A stretch of 9,170 bases of DNA. Source: Bacteriovoracaceae bacterium. GTDB taxonomy: Bacteria; Bdellovibrionota; Bacteriovoracia; Bacteriovoracales; Bacteriovoracaceae. How positions within the stretch are numbered: position 1 is the stretch's first letter; every line of letters begins with the position of its first letter. Positions 1 through 6,981 of the stretch are shown one piece after another. The stretch spans positions 1 to 9,170 of the forward strand of contig JAGSHJ010000098.1 in NCBI GenBank assembly GCA_023954595.1, in the 5' to 3' direction. The translations under genes were made by a program, and so were the position numbers. A model generated the notes under the pieces. It had not been told where the DNA came from. It worked only from the letters and a program-made list of their open reading frames with translations, and ran no database searches.

Positions 1-1922
1 AACAAATTTTAAATCCTCTTTGTGTAACTAGAACACATGTCGAAGATCTAGAAGTCTTACAGTTTGAAAAAAGAATCCCAGAAGAAGAAATTACTCTAGG
101 GCCTAGAATTGAAAAACTGTTTCAAAGCACAGACTTGCAATCTCTTCTCGACAATTGTGCACAGGCCGTTTTCGAACAATCCGGTTTTGACCGGGTTTTA
201 GTCTACAAGTTTCATGATGACCTACATGGAGAAGTTGTAGCGGAGAAACGAAATAGTGAGATGGACAGCTTTCTTGGCCTGCACTTTCCGGCATCTGACA
301 TTCCTGGACCCGCAAGAGAAGTATTTCTAGATAATTGGCTCAGAATCGTGCCAGATGTAAATGCTGCAAGTGTTCCCATCTTTTCAAAGAGGGACAAGTT
401 GATAGATTTAGGAAAGGTCTTGATCAGGGCCGTCTCACCTATTCATATTGAATATTTACAAAACATGGGTGTGTGTGCATCCATGACTCTATCAATAATA
501 GTTGAAGGTAAGCTGTGGGGACTATTTGCTTGTCATGACAATACGCCAAAAAACATTTCAAAAACAAAGCGTCTACAATGCAGCAACCTCACCCAAGTGG
601 CCTCGGCATTAATTCAATCAATGATCTTAAAGAGTAGAAAAACAGAGCTAACGAGAATAAACAAGCAACTAGAAACTATCGGTAGAAATCTGCAAGAGAA
701 CAGTAATCTTTCCAAAGATTTAATAAATTCTACTCCAGGCCTTTTAGATCTGATTGATGCAAATGGAGTTTGTGTAGCACTAGATGAAAAATACAAATGG
801 CACACAATTGGCAATGTTCCGCCAGTGAAGCAGTTAAATGTTATATTAGACTGGCTCTCAACACACGTACCTAATAGGCCTGTATTTCATACGAATTCTC
901 TTCATAAACATATACCCGAATTTGATAGCTTAAAAGATATTGCCTCAGGGCTTTTAGCAATTTCAATACCTAAAACAAATAGCAGCTATATACTTTGGTT
1001 TAGACCAGAAGTTATTGGCGAAGTAAAATGGGCTGGGAATCCAGACAAACCGGTTAACACTAAACAGGATAAGCTCACACCGAGATCATCTTTTAAAGCA
1101 TGGAAAAAAGTAACCAACGGTACATCCAAAGAGTGGAAAGATTGGGAACTAGATGCCGCACTAGATATCCGAAACTTTATTTTAGCTGCAGATATCAAAG
1201 ATCAATTTTCTAAGGAGCAAAGAGCCAAAAGACATGCGGAAGAACAAAAAAAAGCAAAAGAAGATCTCATAAGTATGGTCTCTCACGACTTGCGCAATCC
1301 ATTAAACTCCATACAGATAAGCCTTGAATTAATCGAACAGATGGTAACTTCAGATCAAGAAGAAATTTTGCAGCTATTGCACACGGCCCAACGATCTATC
1401 AAGACCATGGAAGGAATAACAAACAACATTGTACAAACTAGTAAATTAGATTCAACAACTCCAGACTTATCTAAGACAAAACAAAAAATCGAGGATGTTA
1501 TCACTCATGGGGTGGAAATGCTTACTCCTGATGCTCGGAAAAAAGGCATAAGACTACTGTACCAATTGAATACAAACTTGGAGTTTGAATATGATTTTAA
1601 CAAAATACTTCAAGTTCTCTCTAATCTTATTGGGAACGCTCTAAAGTTCACCCCTAGAGATGGCGAAGTTCGAATTACGGCACAACAGGATAGTCATAAT
1701 ACTATTACCGTATCAGTTTGTGACTCAGGTCCTGGAGTCTCAAAGGAGAACATAGAGCATATTTTTGATCGGTACTGGCAAGCAGAGCAAACTCAAAACT
1801 TGGGTTCAGGATTAGGCCTATTTATAGTAAAAAAAATAATAGATGCACACAAAGGACAGGTATGGGTAGAGAGTGAACACGCTAAAGGCTCATGTTTTAA
1901 ATTTAAGCTTCCCTTAAACTAG
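1..1922 (+). CDS. Bacteriophytochrome sensor histidine kinase (5' end missing)
   Basis: Red/far-red light-sensing histidine kinase, probably cytosolic. The frame is open from base 3 to the stop at 1920-1922, giving 639 visible residues; an internal TTG at 135 is not the start. Numbering from the codon at 135: GAF domain about 10-165 with the phytochrome signature PASDIP (D55), SPIH (H104) and LWGLFACH (H134). These match D207, H260 and H290 of Deinococcus BphP, and Y24, F51, R70, R98 and Y107 also match its pocket residues. The PHY domain (about 190-355) has WFRPE and the tongue motif PRSSF (316-320). HisKA has phosphoacceptor H384 in SHDLRNP. HATPase has N-box N497/N501, G1 DSGPG (530-534) and G2 GSGLGL. 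The plant/Cph1 GAF cysteine position is Ile103, so the bilin should attach to a Cys in the N-terminal PAS region, which is mostly outside the window. There is no receiver domain. The gene converges on the peroxidase gene with 13 bp between stops. Confidence 0.95.
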   Translation, partial: QILNPLCVTRTHVEDLEVLQFEKRIPEEEITLGPRIEKLFQSTDLQSLLDNCAQAVFEQSGFDRVLVYKFHDDLHGEVVAEKRNSEMDSFLGLHFPASDIPGPAREVFLDNWLRIVPDVNAASVPIFSKRDKLIDLGKVLIRAVSPIHIEYLQNMGVCASMTLSIIVEGKLWGLFACHDNTPKNISKTKRLQCSNLTQVASALIQSMILKSRKTELTRINKQLETIGRNLQENSNLSKDLINSTPGLLDLIDANGVCVALDEKYKWHTIGNVPPVKQLNVILDWLSTHVPNRPVFHTNSLHKHIPEFDSLKDIASGLLAISIPKTNSSYILWFRPEVIGEVKWAGNPDKPVNTKQDKLTPRSSFKAWKKVTNGTSKEWKDWELDAALDIRNFILAADIKDQFSKEQRAKRHAEEQKKAKEDLISMVSHDLRNPLNSIQISLELIEQMVTSDQEEILQLLHTAQRSIKTMEGITNNIVQTSKLDSTTPDLSKTKQKIEDVITHGVEMLTPDARKKGIRLLYQLNTNLEFEYDFNKILQVLSNLIGNALKFTPRDGEVRITAQQDSHNTITVSVCDSGPGVSKENIEHIFDRYWQAEQTQNLGSGLGLFIVKKIIDAHKGQVWVESEHAKGSCFKFKLPLN

Positions 1923-1935
1923 TCCCCTGTTAGAG

Positions 1936-2454
1936 TTATTTATCATTTTCAATTAATTGAGTGATCTTTTTATTAAGAGGCTTAACAGCTGACATAAAGT
2001 GCTTGATGCTTCCATCTTTTAAAACAAGAAATTTTTCAAAATTCCAGAAGATCCTTTTTCTTCCCGACTTCTTAAGAAGCTTTGTTATAAAAGGATTTTT
2101 TGATTTCCAATTAACACTCATCTTCTTCGTAATTGGAAAGCTAACCCCATACTTTAACCTACAGAAACTTTCGACCTCTTTATCACCTTCAGGTGTTTGA
2201 CCACCAAAATCATTTGAAGGAATACCAAGAATTTTAAACCCACTACCCTTGTACTTCTGATAAAGCTTCTCTAGCTCGTCTAATTGTCCAGTGAATCCAC
2301 AGCGAGTGGCAATATTGACAATTATATAGGTCGTGCCTTTCCACTTAGAAAGGTCTAATTCTGTCCCGTCAGAGAGTGTTAACTTCTCTTTAGAAAAATC
2401 TTCTGCAAAAGAAGTAAGTGATGATAGCAAGATAAGAACTGTTATAAGCTTCAA
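1936..2454 (-). CDS. Exported glutathione peroxidase-family thiol peroxidase
   Basis: Probably a periplasmic peroxidase that reduces hydroperoxides, most likely with thioredoxin-like reductants, as non-selenium members of this family do. Residues 1-18 form a signal peptide with a likely cut after SFA. The mature part is a full-length GPx fold: peroxidatic C52 in ATRCGFT, Q86 in FGGQ, and W137/N138 in FWNFEKF complete the catalytic tetrad. C98 in SFCRLKYGVSFP matches the resolving Cys82 of yeast Gpx3. The Cys usually found in the FPCNQFGG motif is Ser80 here (IPSNDFGGQ). The start is TTG at 2454, with TAAGGGG 5 nt upstream and an in-frame stop 9 nt before it, so no ATG alternative exists. The gene lies 79 bp downstream of the hybrid kinase on the same strand and may be partly co-transcribed, but it has its own candidate -10 element. 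The substrate cannot be read from the sequence. Confidence 0.9.
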   Translation of the reverse strand: MKLITVLILLSSLTSFAEDFSKEKLTLSDGTELDLSKWKGTTYIIVNIATRCGFTGQLDELEKLYQKYKGSGFKILGIPSNDFGGQTPEGDKEVESFCRLKYGVSFPITKKMSVNWKSKNPFITKLLKKSGRKRIFWNFEKFLVLKDGSIKHFMSAVKPLNKKITQLIENDK

Positions 2455-2459
2455 AAGGG

Positions 2460-2467
2460 CCCCTTAG
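2460..2467 (-). promoter_or_regulatory. Shine-Dalgarno fixing the TTG start of the peroxidase
   Basis: The minus strand reads CTAAGGGG followed by 5 nt and then TTG (2454-2452). The TAA inside this stretch is an in-frame stop, so the TTG is the only possible initiation codon ahead of the signal peptide. Confidence 0.7.
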
Positions 2468-2510
2468 TTTTGTACATTTTTATCAAAAACGATCTAAAAA
2501 GGCAGCCCTA

Positions 2511-2540
2511 ATTATAAAAGGTATAAGTATCTTTTAGGAA
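2511..2540 (-). promoter_or_regulatory. Candidate promoter of the peroxidase gene
   Basis: The minus strand has a perfect TATAAT (2516-2511) about 56 bp upstream of the TTG start. At an 18-bp spacing the -35 would be TTCCTA (2540-2535), only three matches to TTGACA, and it overlaps the end of the hybrid kinase gene. The -10 is convincing, the -35 is weak. In A+T-rich DNA a chance TATAAT is possible. Confidence 0.35.
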
Positions 2541-4957
2541 AGAACACGTTTCAAACTGTTTATGTTAATTGGTTTTTCAATAAAATCATCCATACCTGCT
2601 TCTAGACATCTTTGTTTATCTTCTTCATAAACATTAGCTGTCATGGCCACAATAACAGGACGATCATCTCCATAGGTTTCAATTATCTTTTTAGTAGCTG
2701 TGATTCCATCCATCTCTGGCATTTGCATATCCATAAAGATAAGCGAATAGCTCCCGCCGTTTGTTTCTTCGAGAACCTTTAGAGCTTTAAGTGCCTCAAG
2801 TCCGTTGGCGGCAATATCACAGGAGTAACCTAATTTTTTAAGCATCAGCATTGCAAGCTTTTGGTTAATAGCATTATCTTCCACTACCAAAATTTTATGT
2901 TGTTTGCATGCCCCTACTTCAACTGGTTCAACGATATCTTCAAGTGGTGCTTCGACGGCCTCAGTGACTTTTTGCCCATCCCCCACACTTAAAGGAATAA
3001 CCAAAGTAAATACAGATCCCTTACCAAACTCACTCTCAACCTCAATGCTTCCACCCATTGCTTGGGCAAGTCTTGTAGAGATTGAAAGACCAAGCCCAGT
3101 GCCACCAAACTTTCTCGTAATAGTTGCGTCTGCTTGTGCAAATGCATTAAAAAGTTTTGGTTGGTCTTCCTTTTTGATGCCGATGCCAGAGTCAATTACC
3201 TTAAATAATATTTCTCTTTTATTGTTTCCTATTTTTTTACTCATTACTAAGAGCTTAATCTCCCCTTCTTCAGTGAACTTCACAGCATTGGACAGCAAGT
3301 TAACTAGAACCTGCCTAATTCTAGTGATATCACCTATTAGAAAGTTCGGAGTGTCTTCTTCAATGGATGAGACTAAATCAATCTTTTTCTGAGACGCACG
3401 GTAAGAAGAGAGGTAGAGAACTTCATCTACACATTTCCTTAGGTCAAACTCACTCAGCTCTAAATCAAGTTTTCCAGATTCGACTTTACTAAAATCAAGT
3501 ATGTCATTTAGCACGGTCATTAATCCATCACCACATGACCTTACCGTTTCTAACATTTCATTTTGTTTTGGACTTAATTTCGTATCATTTAAAAGCGTAA
3601 TCATCCCTAAAATTCCATTCATGGGAGTTCTAATTTCGTGAGACATATTTGCAAGAAACTGTCCTTTTGAACGTGCCAACTCTTCACTTCTTTGCATTGC
3701 TTCGATCATTCTTGATTCAGCAAGTTTTTTATCTGTGATGTCATATTTAATTGCAGTGAAGCGCTCAATTTCCCCATTGGGTGTAAAGCTAGGAGCGATG
3801 GCGGCCTCAACCCAAAAACTTTGACCATCTTTATTCTTGCACTTGAATTCGCCTTTAGTGATTTTTCTTTTATTTCTGATCGAGGCTAATTCATGATGCA
3901 AATTATTATCATCACCACCATCAGCAATAACCTCATAACTTCTCCCCAATAGCTCCTCTCTTGAATACTTTGTGGTTTCCAGGAAGTTGTCATTTACATA
4001 GGTTATAATTCCATCAGAATTGGCCTCACTAACCAGTGATGACAGATCAAGAGTATGATTGATGGCGAGCATTTCTTGATTTAAGCGTTCTTTCTCTTTA
4101 TTGGCAGCAATATAACCCCAACACAATCCAATAAAAGGAAGTGCGTAAGAGACAATTTTTGTGAAGTGCCCAATGTAAAAATAGCTATCAAATAACTGGG
4201 CTGAACCAAATGCCATATATAGCTGGGTGGCAATATTTGGAATAGAACTCAAAACAAGAGCGTGAGAGAATGGGCCAGGCTTTATTTTATAAAACCGATA
4301 GAACAAATAAGCAGAGATCAAATAAATGATCAATGGGAGAATATCATAAGGTCTTGTAATGATATCGCCAGGAAATTGTGTTGCAGGTAGATTATTAGAT
4401 GTGGATGCAATATGAATTGCAACATAAGCAGAGATCAAGAACACTAAGCTTGACCCAGCGATTATACTCACATTGTTTTTCTGTGATAGTTTTTTTGAAA
4501 AAAGAAACAGCCCTACTCCAAGAACACAAATCAGAGAATTAAATATTCGACAAAGTGCCCAGGTAAATGGAATTAGATCTGAGTTATCCGCTACAGCGTC
4601 CACAAGTCTAACTGCTGCCAAAGTGTGAAATGCATCCATTAAACCTGCACATAATAGGGCGACACCAATTACTGGAGTTGCAGGGTCTCGTTTAATAGCA
4701 AAATCGGTAAATGCCAAGAAACAAGTTATGAGTGCAAGTGAGAATGCAGTCCACTCAAGCATTGTGTGGGCGAATGCTCCCTTGAGAAACTTAAAGCTTT
4801 GCTCGAGTACCCTATCAGATCCATTTATGCCAAGAGCTAATTCATTTGTAGAGAAGTCGACACCTGCCATTGATAGGAAAAATGGCAATATGGATACAAG
4901 GATCGTAACAACAACAATCGCTTTAGGTAATTTATATGTGTATTCAGTAGATCCCAA
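2534..4957 (-). CDS. Membrane hybrid histidine kinase (TM sensor-PAS-HisKA-HATPase-REC)
   Basis: Inner-membrane hybrid sensor kinase of 807 residues. Residues 10-285 hold about seven or eight hydrophobic segments (for example 12-31, 67-87, 131-154, 163-183, 204-222, 264-285). The loop around MDAFHTL (H111) and PFTWALCR (130-137) is reminiscent of MASE-type integral sensor modules, but I cannot name the family. A PAS domain spans about 300-410 and a short coiled coil 410-432. HisKA has phosphoacceptor H440 in SHEIRTPMNG. HATPase has N553/N557, G1 DSGIGI (589-594) and G2 GGTGLGL. The C-terminal receiver has E693/D694, phosphoacceptor D743, T773 and K795. It ends at the receiver with no HPt, and a free HPt gene is divergently transcribed next door, so a His-Asp-His relay between them is likely. 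The start is TTG with AGAGGA 7 nt upstream and a stop 36 nt before it in frame. The signal sensed is unknown. Confidence 0.95.
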   Translation of the reverse strand: MGSTEYTYKLPKAIVVVTILVSILPFFLSMAGVDFSTNELALGINGSDRVLEQSFKFLKGAFAHTMLEWTAFSLALITCFLAFTDFAIKRDPATPVIGVALLCAGLMDAFHTLAAVRLVDAVADNSDLIPFTWALCRIFNSLICVLGVGLFLFSKKLSQKNNVSIIAGSSLVFLISAYVAIHIASTSNNLPATQFPGDIITRPYDILPLIIYLISAYLFYRFYKIKPGPFSHALVLSSIPNIATQLYMAFGSAQLFDSYFYIGHFTKIVSYALPFIGLCWGYIAANKEKERLNQEMLAINHTLDLSSLVSEANSDGIITYVNDNFLETTKYSREELLGRSYEVIADGGDDNNLHHELASIRNKRKITKGEFKCKNKDGQSFWVEAAIAPSFTPNGEIERFTAIKYDITDKKLAESRMIEAMQRSEELARSKGQFLANMSHEIRTPMNGILGMITLLNDTKLSPKQNEMLETVRSCGDGLMTVLNDILDFSKVESGKLDLELSEFDLRKCVDEVLYLSSYRASQKKIDLVSSIEEDTPNFLIGDITRIRQVLVNLLSNAVKFTEEGEIKLLVMSKKIGNNKREILFKVIDSGIGIKKEDQPKLFNAFAQADATITRKFGGTGLGLSISTRLAQAMGGSIEVESEFGKGSVFTLVIPLSVGDGQKVTEAVEAPLEDIVEPVEVGACKQHKILVVEDNAINQKLAMLMLKKLGYSCDIAANGLEALKALKVLEETNGGSYSLIFMDMQMPEMDGITATKKIIETYGDDRPVIVAMTANVYEEDKQRCLEAGMDDFIEKPININSLKRVLS

Positions 4958-4964
4958 ATTGAAG

Positions 4965-4972
4965 TCCTCTTT
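4965..4972 (-). promoter_or_regulatory. Shine-Dalgarno fixing the TTG start of the hybrid kinase
   Basis: The minus strand reads AAAGAGGA, then 7 nt, then TTG (4957-4955). No ATG or GTG lies between this codon and the upstream in-frame stop at 4996-4994, so the TTG is the best-supported start. Confidence 0.7.
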
Positions 4973-4990
4973 AAAAAAAATATTTAAAGT

Positions 4991-5019
4991 ATCTTAACAG
5001 TGTATTCAATATGGAACAA
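4991..5019 (-). promoter_or_regulatory. Predicted promoter of the hybrid kinase
   Basis: On the minus strand, TTGTTC (5019-5014) is followed by exactly 17 bp and TAAGAT (4996-4991), with TG one base upstream of the -10 (extended -10). Transcription would start near 4984, leaving a leader of about 27 nt before the TTG start with its Shine-Dalgarno inside. Spacing and position are good; the boxes are partial matches to the sigma-70 consensus. Confidence 0.5.
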
Positions 5020-5033
5020 CGGGTATAGATATG

Positions 5034-5067
5034 TCTTTGAGCGTCTGAGTCAGTCACTTTTCAAAGA
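5034..5067. repeat. Nested inverted repeat between divergent hybrid kinase and HPt genes
   Basis: Perfect 7-bp arms TCTTTGA (5034-5040) and TCAAAGA (5061-5067) flank 20 bp that contain the palindrome CTGAGTCAG (5045-5053). The element begins 15 bp upstream of the predicted -35 of the hybrid kinase. It also lies just upstream of a TTGAAA (5080-5085) that could be the -35 of the HPt gene, although I see no good -10 for the latter. The position suits a shared operator for both genes. It is not followed by a T-run and does not end a gene, so a terminator is unlikely. The regulator, if any, is unknown. Confidence 0.4.
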
Positions 5068-5138
5068 AAATCTTAATATTTGAAAAACCATGAAAAAATA
5101 CCGAAGATACATACAAGTAAAAATAAGGATTTTAAAAT

Positions 5139-5480
5139 ATGCAAAAAATGATTGATTACGAACAGTTCAATGAAGCAGTAGATCATGACCAGGATGTTAT
5201 AGAGATCATTTCAGAGACATTTCTTAATACATATGAGGATCTATTCTCGGCCTTTAAAAGCTCTGTCGCTAAGAAAGACGTTGAAGAACTTAGTGCAACT
5301 GCTCACACTCTTAAAGGTGCAGTTAGCATGTTTTTTGTTGAAAATATCACAAAACCTTTACAAGAAATTGAATCAGCGGCTAAGTCGGGCTCACTAGTGG
5401 CCGATGAGGATCACGTGGCGAAAATAGAAGGTGATTTAAAAAAGCTGGCCCAAGAGCTACAGGAGATTTTGGGGAGTTAG
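5139..5480 (+). CDS. Single-domain HPt phosphotransfer protein
   Basis: Cytosolic histidine phosphotransfer protein of 113 residues, the usual size of a lone four-helix HPt domain. The phosphoacceptor is H56 in AHTLKGAV (codon at 5304), followed by the conserved K59 and G60. The whole protein is predicted helical and carries no other domain. In HPt relays this histidine takes phosphate from a receiver aspartate and passes it to a response regulator. The hybrid kinase encoded divergently 181 bp away ends in a receiver and has no HPt, so it is the obvious donor; the final acceptor is not in the window. The ATG at 5139 is chosen because TAAGGA (5124-5129) sits 9 nt upstream; a second ATG at 5148 would leave 18 nt. 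An unusual stretch after the motif (SMFFVENI) replaces the common small-residue segment but keeps the helix pattern. Confidence 0.9.
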   Translation: MQKMIDYEQFNEAVDHDQDVIEIISETFLNTYEDLFSAFKSSVAKKDVEELSATAHTLKGAVSMFFVENITKPLQEIESAAKSGSLVADEDHVAKIEGDLKKLAQELQEILGS

Positions 5481-5488
5481 ATCCCCAA
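5469..5488 (+). other. Stem-loop spanning the HPt stop codon
   Basis: The inverted repeat TTGGGGA / TCCCCAA (7 bp arms, 6-nt loop) has the TAG stop codon (5478-5480) in its loop. No T-run follows, so it is not a standard intrinsic terminator. It could stabilise the transcript's 3' end or be chance. Confidence 0.3.
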
Positions 5489-5617
5489 CAACCTTCAAAG
5501 TGACTATAAAGATATAGTACTGTCTACACTCTATACACTTAAGCAATTCAAATAGATTAATAAAGCTTGTTTTATTGGCATGTATTTTGCTCTCCTAATA
5601 AGTAAGGAGTTTATAAA

Positions 5618-6148
5618 ATGAGATTCTATACTACTATCGCCTTCATAGGGATATTCGCCACTAGTTGTGTAAAAATTGAGCCAATGCCAAAGACGGCCTC
5701 AATGGAAGTTATAAATTTTCAAGAGAATTACAATAACCTCTATCAAGAAGTTCAAGGACAAGAATGTATTCTTCTAAACGTTGTGGAAGAGAAAGATAGC
5801 TTTATTTTTTATACAAGTGAAAATTCAGAGGATAGTCTGCTCACTCATAATTTTTATAAAACCACTTCCGGTAGTTTGAGTGCACTTCCAAACATCTCTA
5901 TTTTTGGCCTAGATCTTTACCAAGTTAGATATGGTTCAGAGCAAGATTTAATTCATGAATCGGTAATTGTAAGTGATGAAGGCAATACAAAGATTAAGTT
6001 TGATGAGAAACTCAATGAGTTCTCCATCACAGCAGAAGAAGGGACGGATTTTCTTGAACAGACCAGTTATGCTATTACAAGTTGTGTGCAAGCAAAACGG
6101 TTGATTCCAAAAACAACAGTCCCTCTAGAAATTTTCGAGTCAGAGTAG
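5618..6148 (+). CDS. Putative lipoprotein of unknown function
   Basis: I do not recognise this 176-residue protein. The N-terminus has a basic residue, a hydrophobic stretch and a lipobox-like ATSC ending at C17, so it is probably a lipid-anchored envelope protein. Ala at -3 is a less typical lipobox residue, and an ordinary signal peptide is the alternative. The mature part is acidic, with alternating hydrophobic and polar stretches that suggest beta strands. Two further cysteines, C50 and C156, could form a disulfide. No catalytic motif is visible. The start is ATG with AAGGAG (5604-5609) 8 nt upstream. It follows the HPt gene by 137 bp on the same strand. Two bases after its stop lies the end of the next, oppositely oriented gene. 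Confidence 0.8.
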   Translation: MRFYTTIAFIGIFATSCVKIEPMPKTASMEVINFQENYNNLYQEVQGQECILLNVVEEKDSFIFYTSENSEDSLLTHNFYKTTSGSLSALPNISIFGLDLYQVRYGSEQDLIHESVIVSDEGNTKIKFDEKLNEFSITAEEGTDFLEQTSYAITSCVQAKRLIPKTTVPLEIFESE

Positions 6149-6150
6149 CT

Positions 6151-6864
6151 CTAATTAAAATTTAGGTGCTTATAAATTCTTTCGTACTTCAGAGAATCTT
6201 TTCTACCAAAGATTATATCTTGAGGTAGCTCTTCCCCACGCTCACGAATAAGTTCATCTAGTAGCTTAGTGAAAGATTTTTTAACTTGAGATGTTTCTAC
6301 ATCCTCTATAGTTAAAACTCTTTCCACTCCATAGTCTTCAGCATCAAGATCATCTAAATCGCCAAAGTCAGCATTTCCGGCAATAGCGTCTAGAGAAAGT
6401 GATAGGTCTCTATGAACAAATGGGTCCAAAGCATCTACTAACATAGTTGTTGATGCTAGCCCTGGAGTTACACTTATTCCCGTCACAAGAGCAGATGTGG
6501 CACCTATGCCTTCAAGACTATACCCAGCACTTACGGCCCATGCAATTTCAGCTTGTGCGGCAACCATTGGGGCTCTTATTGCGGCCAGAACGATAAGAAC
6601 ATCAGCACCTGCGGCCAAATACATATCTAGCTCTTTATCATATGCCATGTCCTCAATTTCACTTTTTGAAAAGGTAATTGGTATTGGATAGAAAGAATCA
6701 CATGTTGGATTATTGAGGCTTCCCTTACACTCCAAGAAATAAAAGCCCTCTCCTACGGTTTTGACTTGTAGAAAATGATCTCTTGAGTCTTCGCCCTTAA
6801 TAATTATGGCGGACGCGTTGAGAGAGAATACGGACAATAAAATAGATACAAATAGCTTTTTCAT
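6151..6864 (-). CDS. Exported protein of unknown function
   Basis: I do not recognise this 237-residue protein. Residues 1-19 form a clear signal peptide (MKK, hydrophobic core, ASA cleavage site), so it is exported to the periplasm or beyond. After a short region with a possible disulfide pair (C46, C55) comes a long Ala/Gly-rich hydrophobic region, about 82-147, that could form one or two membrane-inserting or packed helices. Then follow an acidic segment (164-190, DLDDLDAEDYG) and a charged, probably helical C-terminus. ATG at 6864 has AAGAAGG 8 nt upstream. The gene converges on the preceding putative lipoprotein with only 2 bp between stops, and it is divergent from the GAF kinase with a 117-bp gap. 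No enzyme motif is seen. Confidence 0.8.
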   Translation of the reverse strand: MKKLFVSILLSVFSLNASAIIIKGEDSRDHFLQVKTVGEGFYFLECKGSLNNPTCDSFYPIPITFSKSEIEDMAYDKELDMYLAAGADVLIVLAAIRAPMVAAQAEIAWAVSAGYSLEGIGATSALVTGISVTPGLASTTMLVDALDPFVHRDLSLSLDAIAGNADFGDLDDLDAEDYGVERVLTIEDVETSQVKKSFTKLLDELIRERGEELPQDIIFGRKDSLKYERIYKHLNFN

Positions 6865-6981
6865 ATAATAAACCTTCTTATTTCCGACAGACTAACGCAC
6901 TTCAGCATCCTTTAAAAGCGAAGCCTAGCTACCTTGTAACTGTTTCACTGTTTGGCGTTTCGATTGCATTAACTAAGGCTA

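Noticed and set aside
135..1922. TTG at 135 as the start of the phytochrome kinase
   Set aside because: The frame is open to base 3 and the 44 upstream codons read as sensible phytochrome PAS-to-GAF linker, so the gene starts before the window.
2516..2535. A+T-rich hairpin (AAAAGGTA / TATCTTTT) at the end of the hybrid kinase gene as an intrinsic terminator
   Set aside because: On the relevant minus strand the stem contains an A-C mismatch and only one G-C pair, so it would be too weak; it may be chance in A+T-rich DNA.
2904..3392. 162-codon open frame on the plus strand
   Set aside because: It lies antisense inside the HisKA-HATPase-REC coding region, has no recognisable motifs, and is the shadow of the real gene.
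5575..5601. TTGGCA plus TAATAA as the promoter of the putative lipoprotein
   Set aside because: Spacing is only 15 bp and the -10 lies directly against the Shine-Dalgarno, so a transcript from it would not carry the ribosome site.
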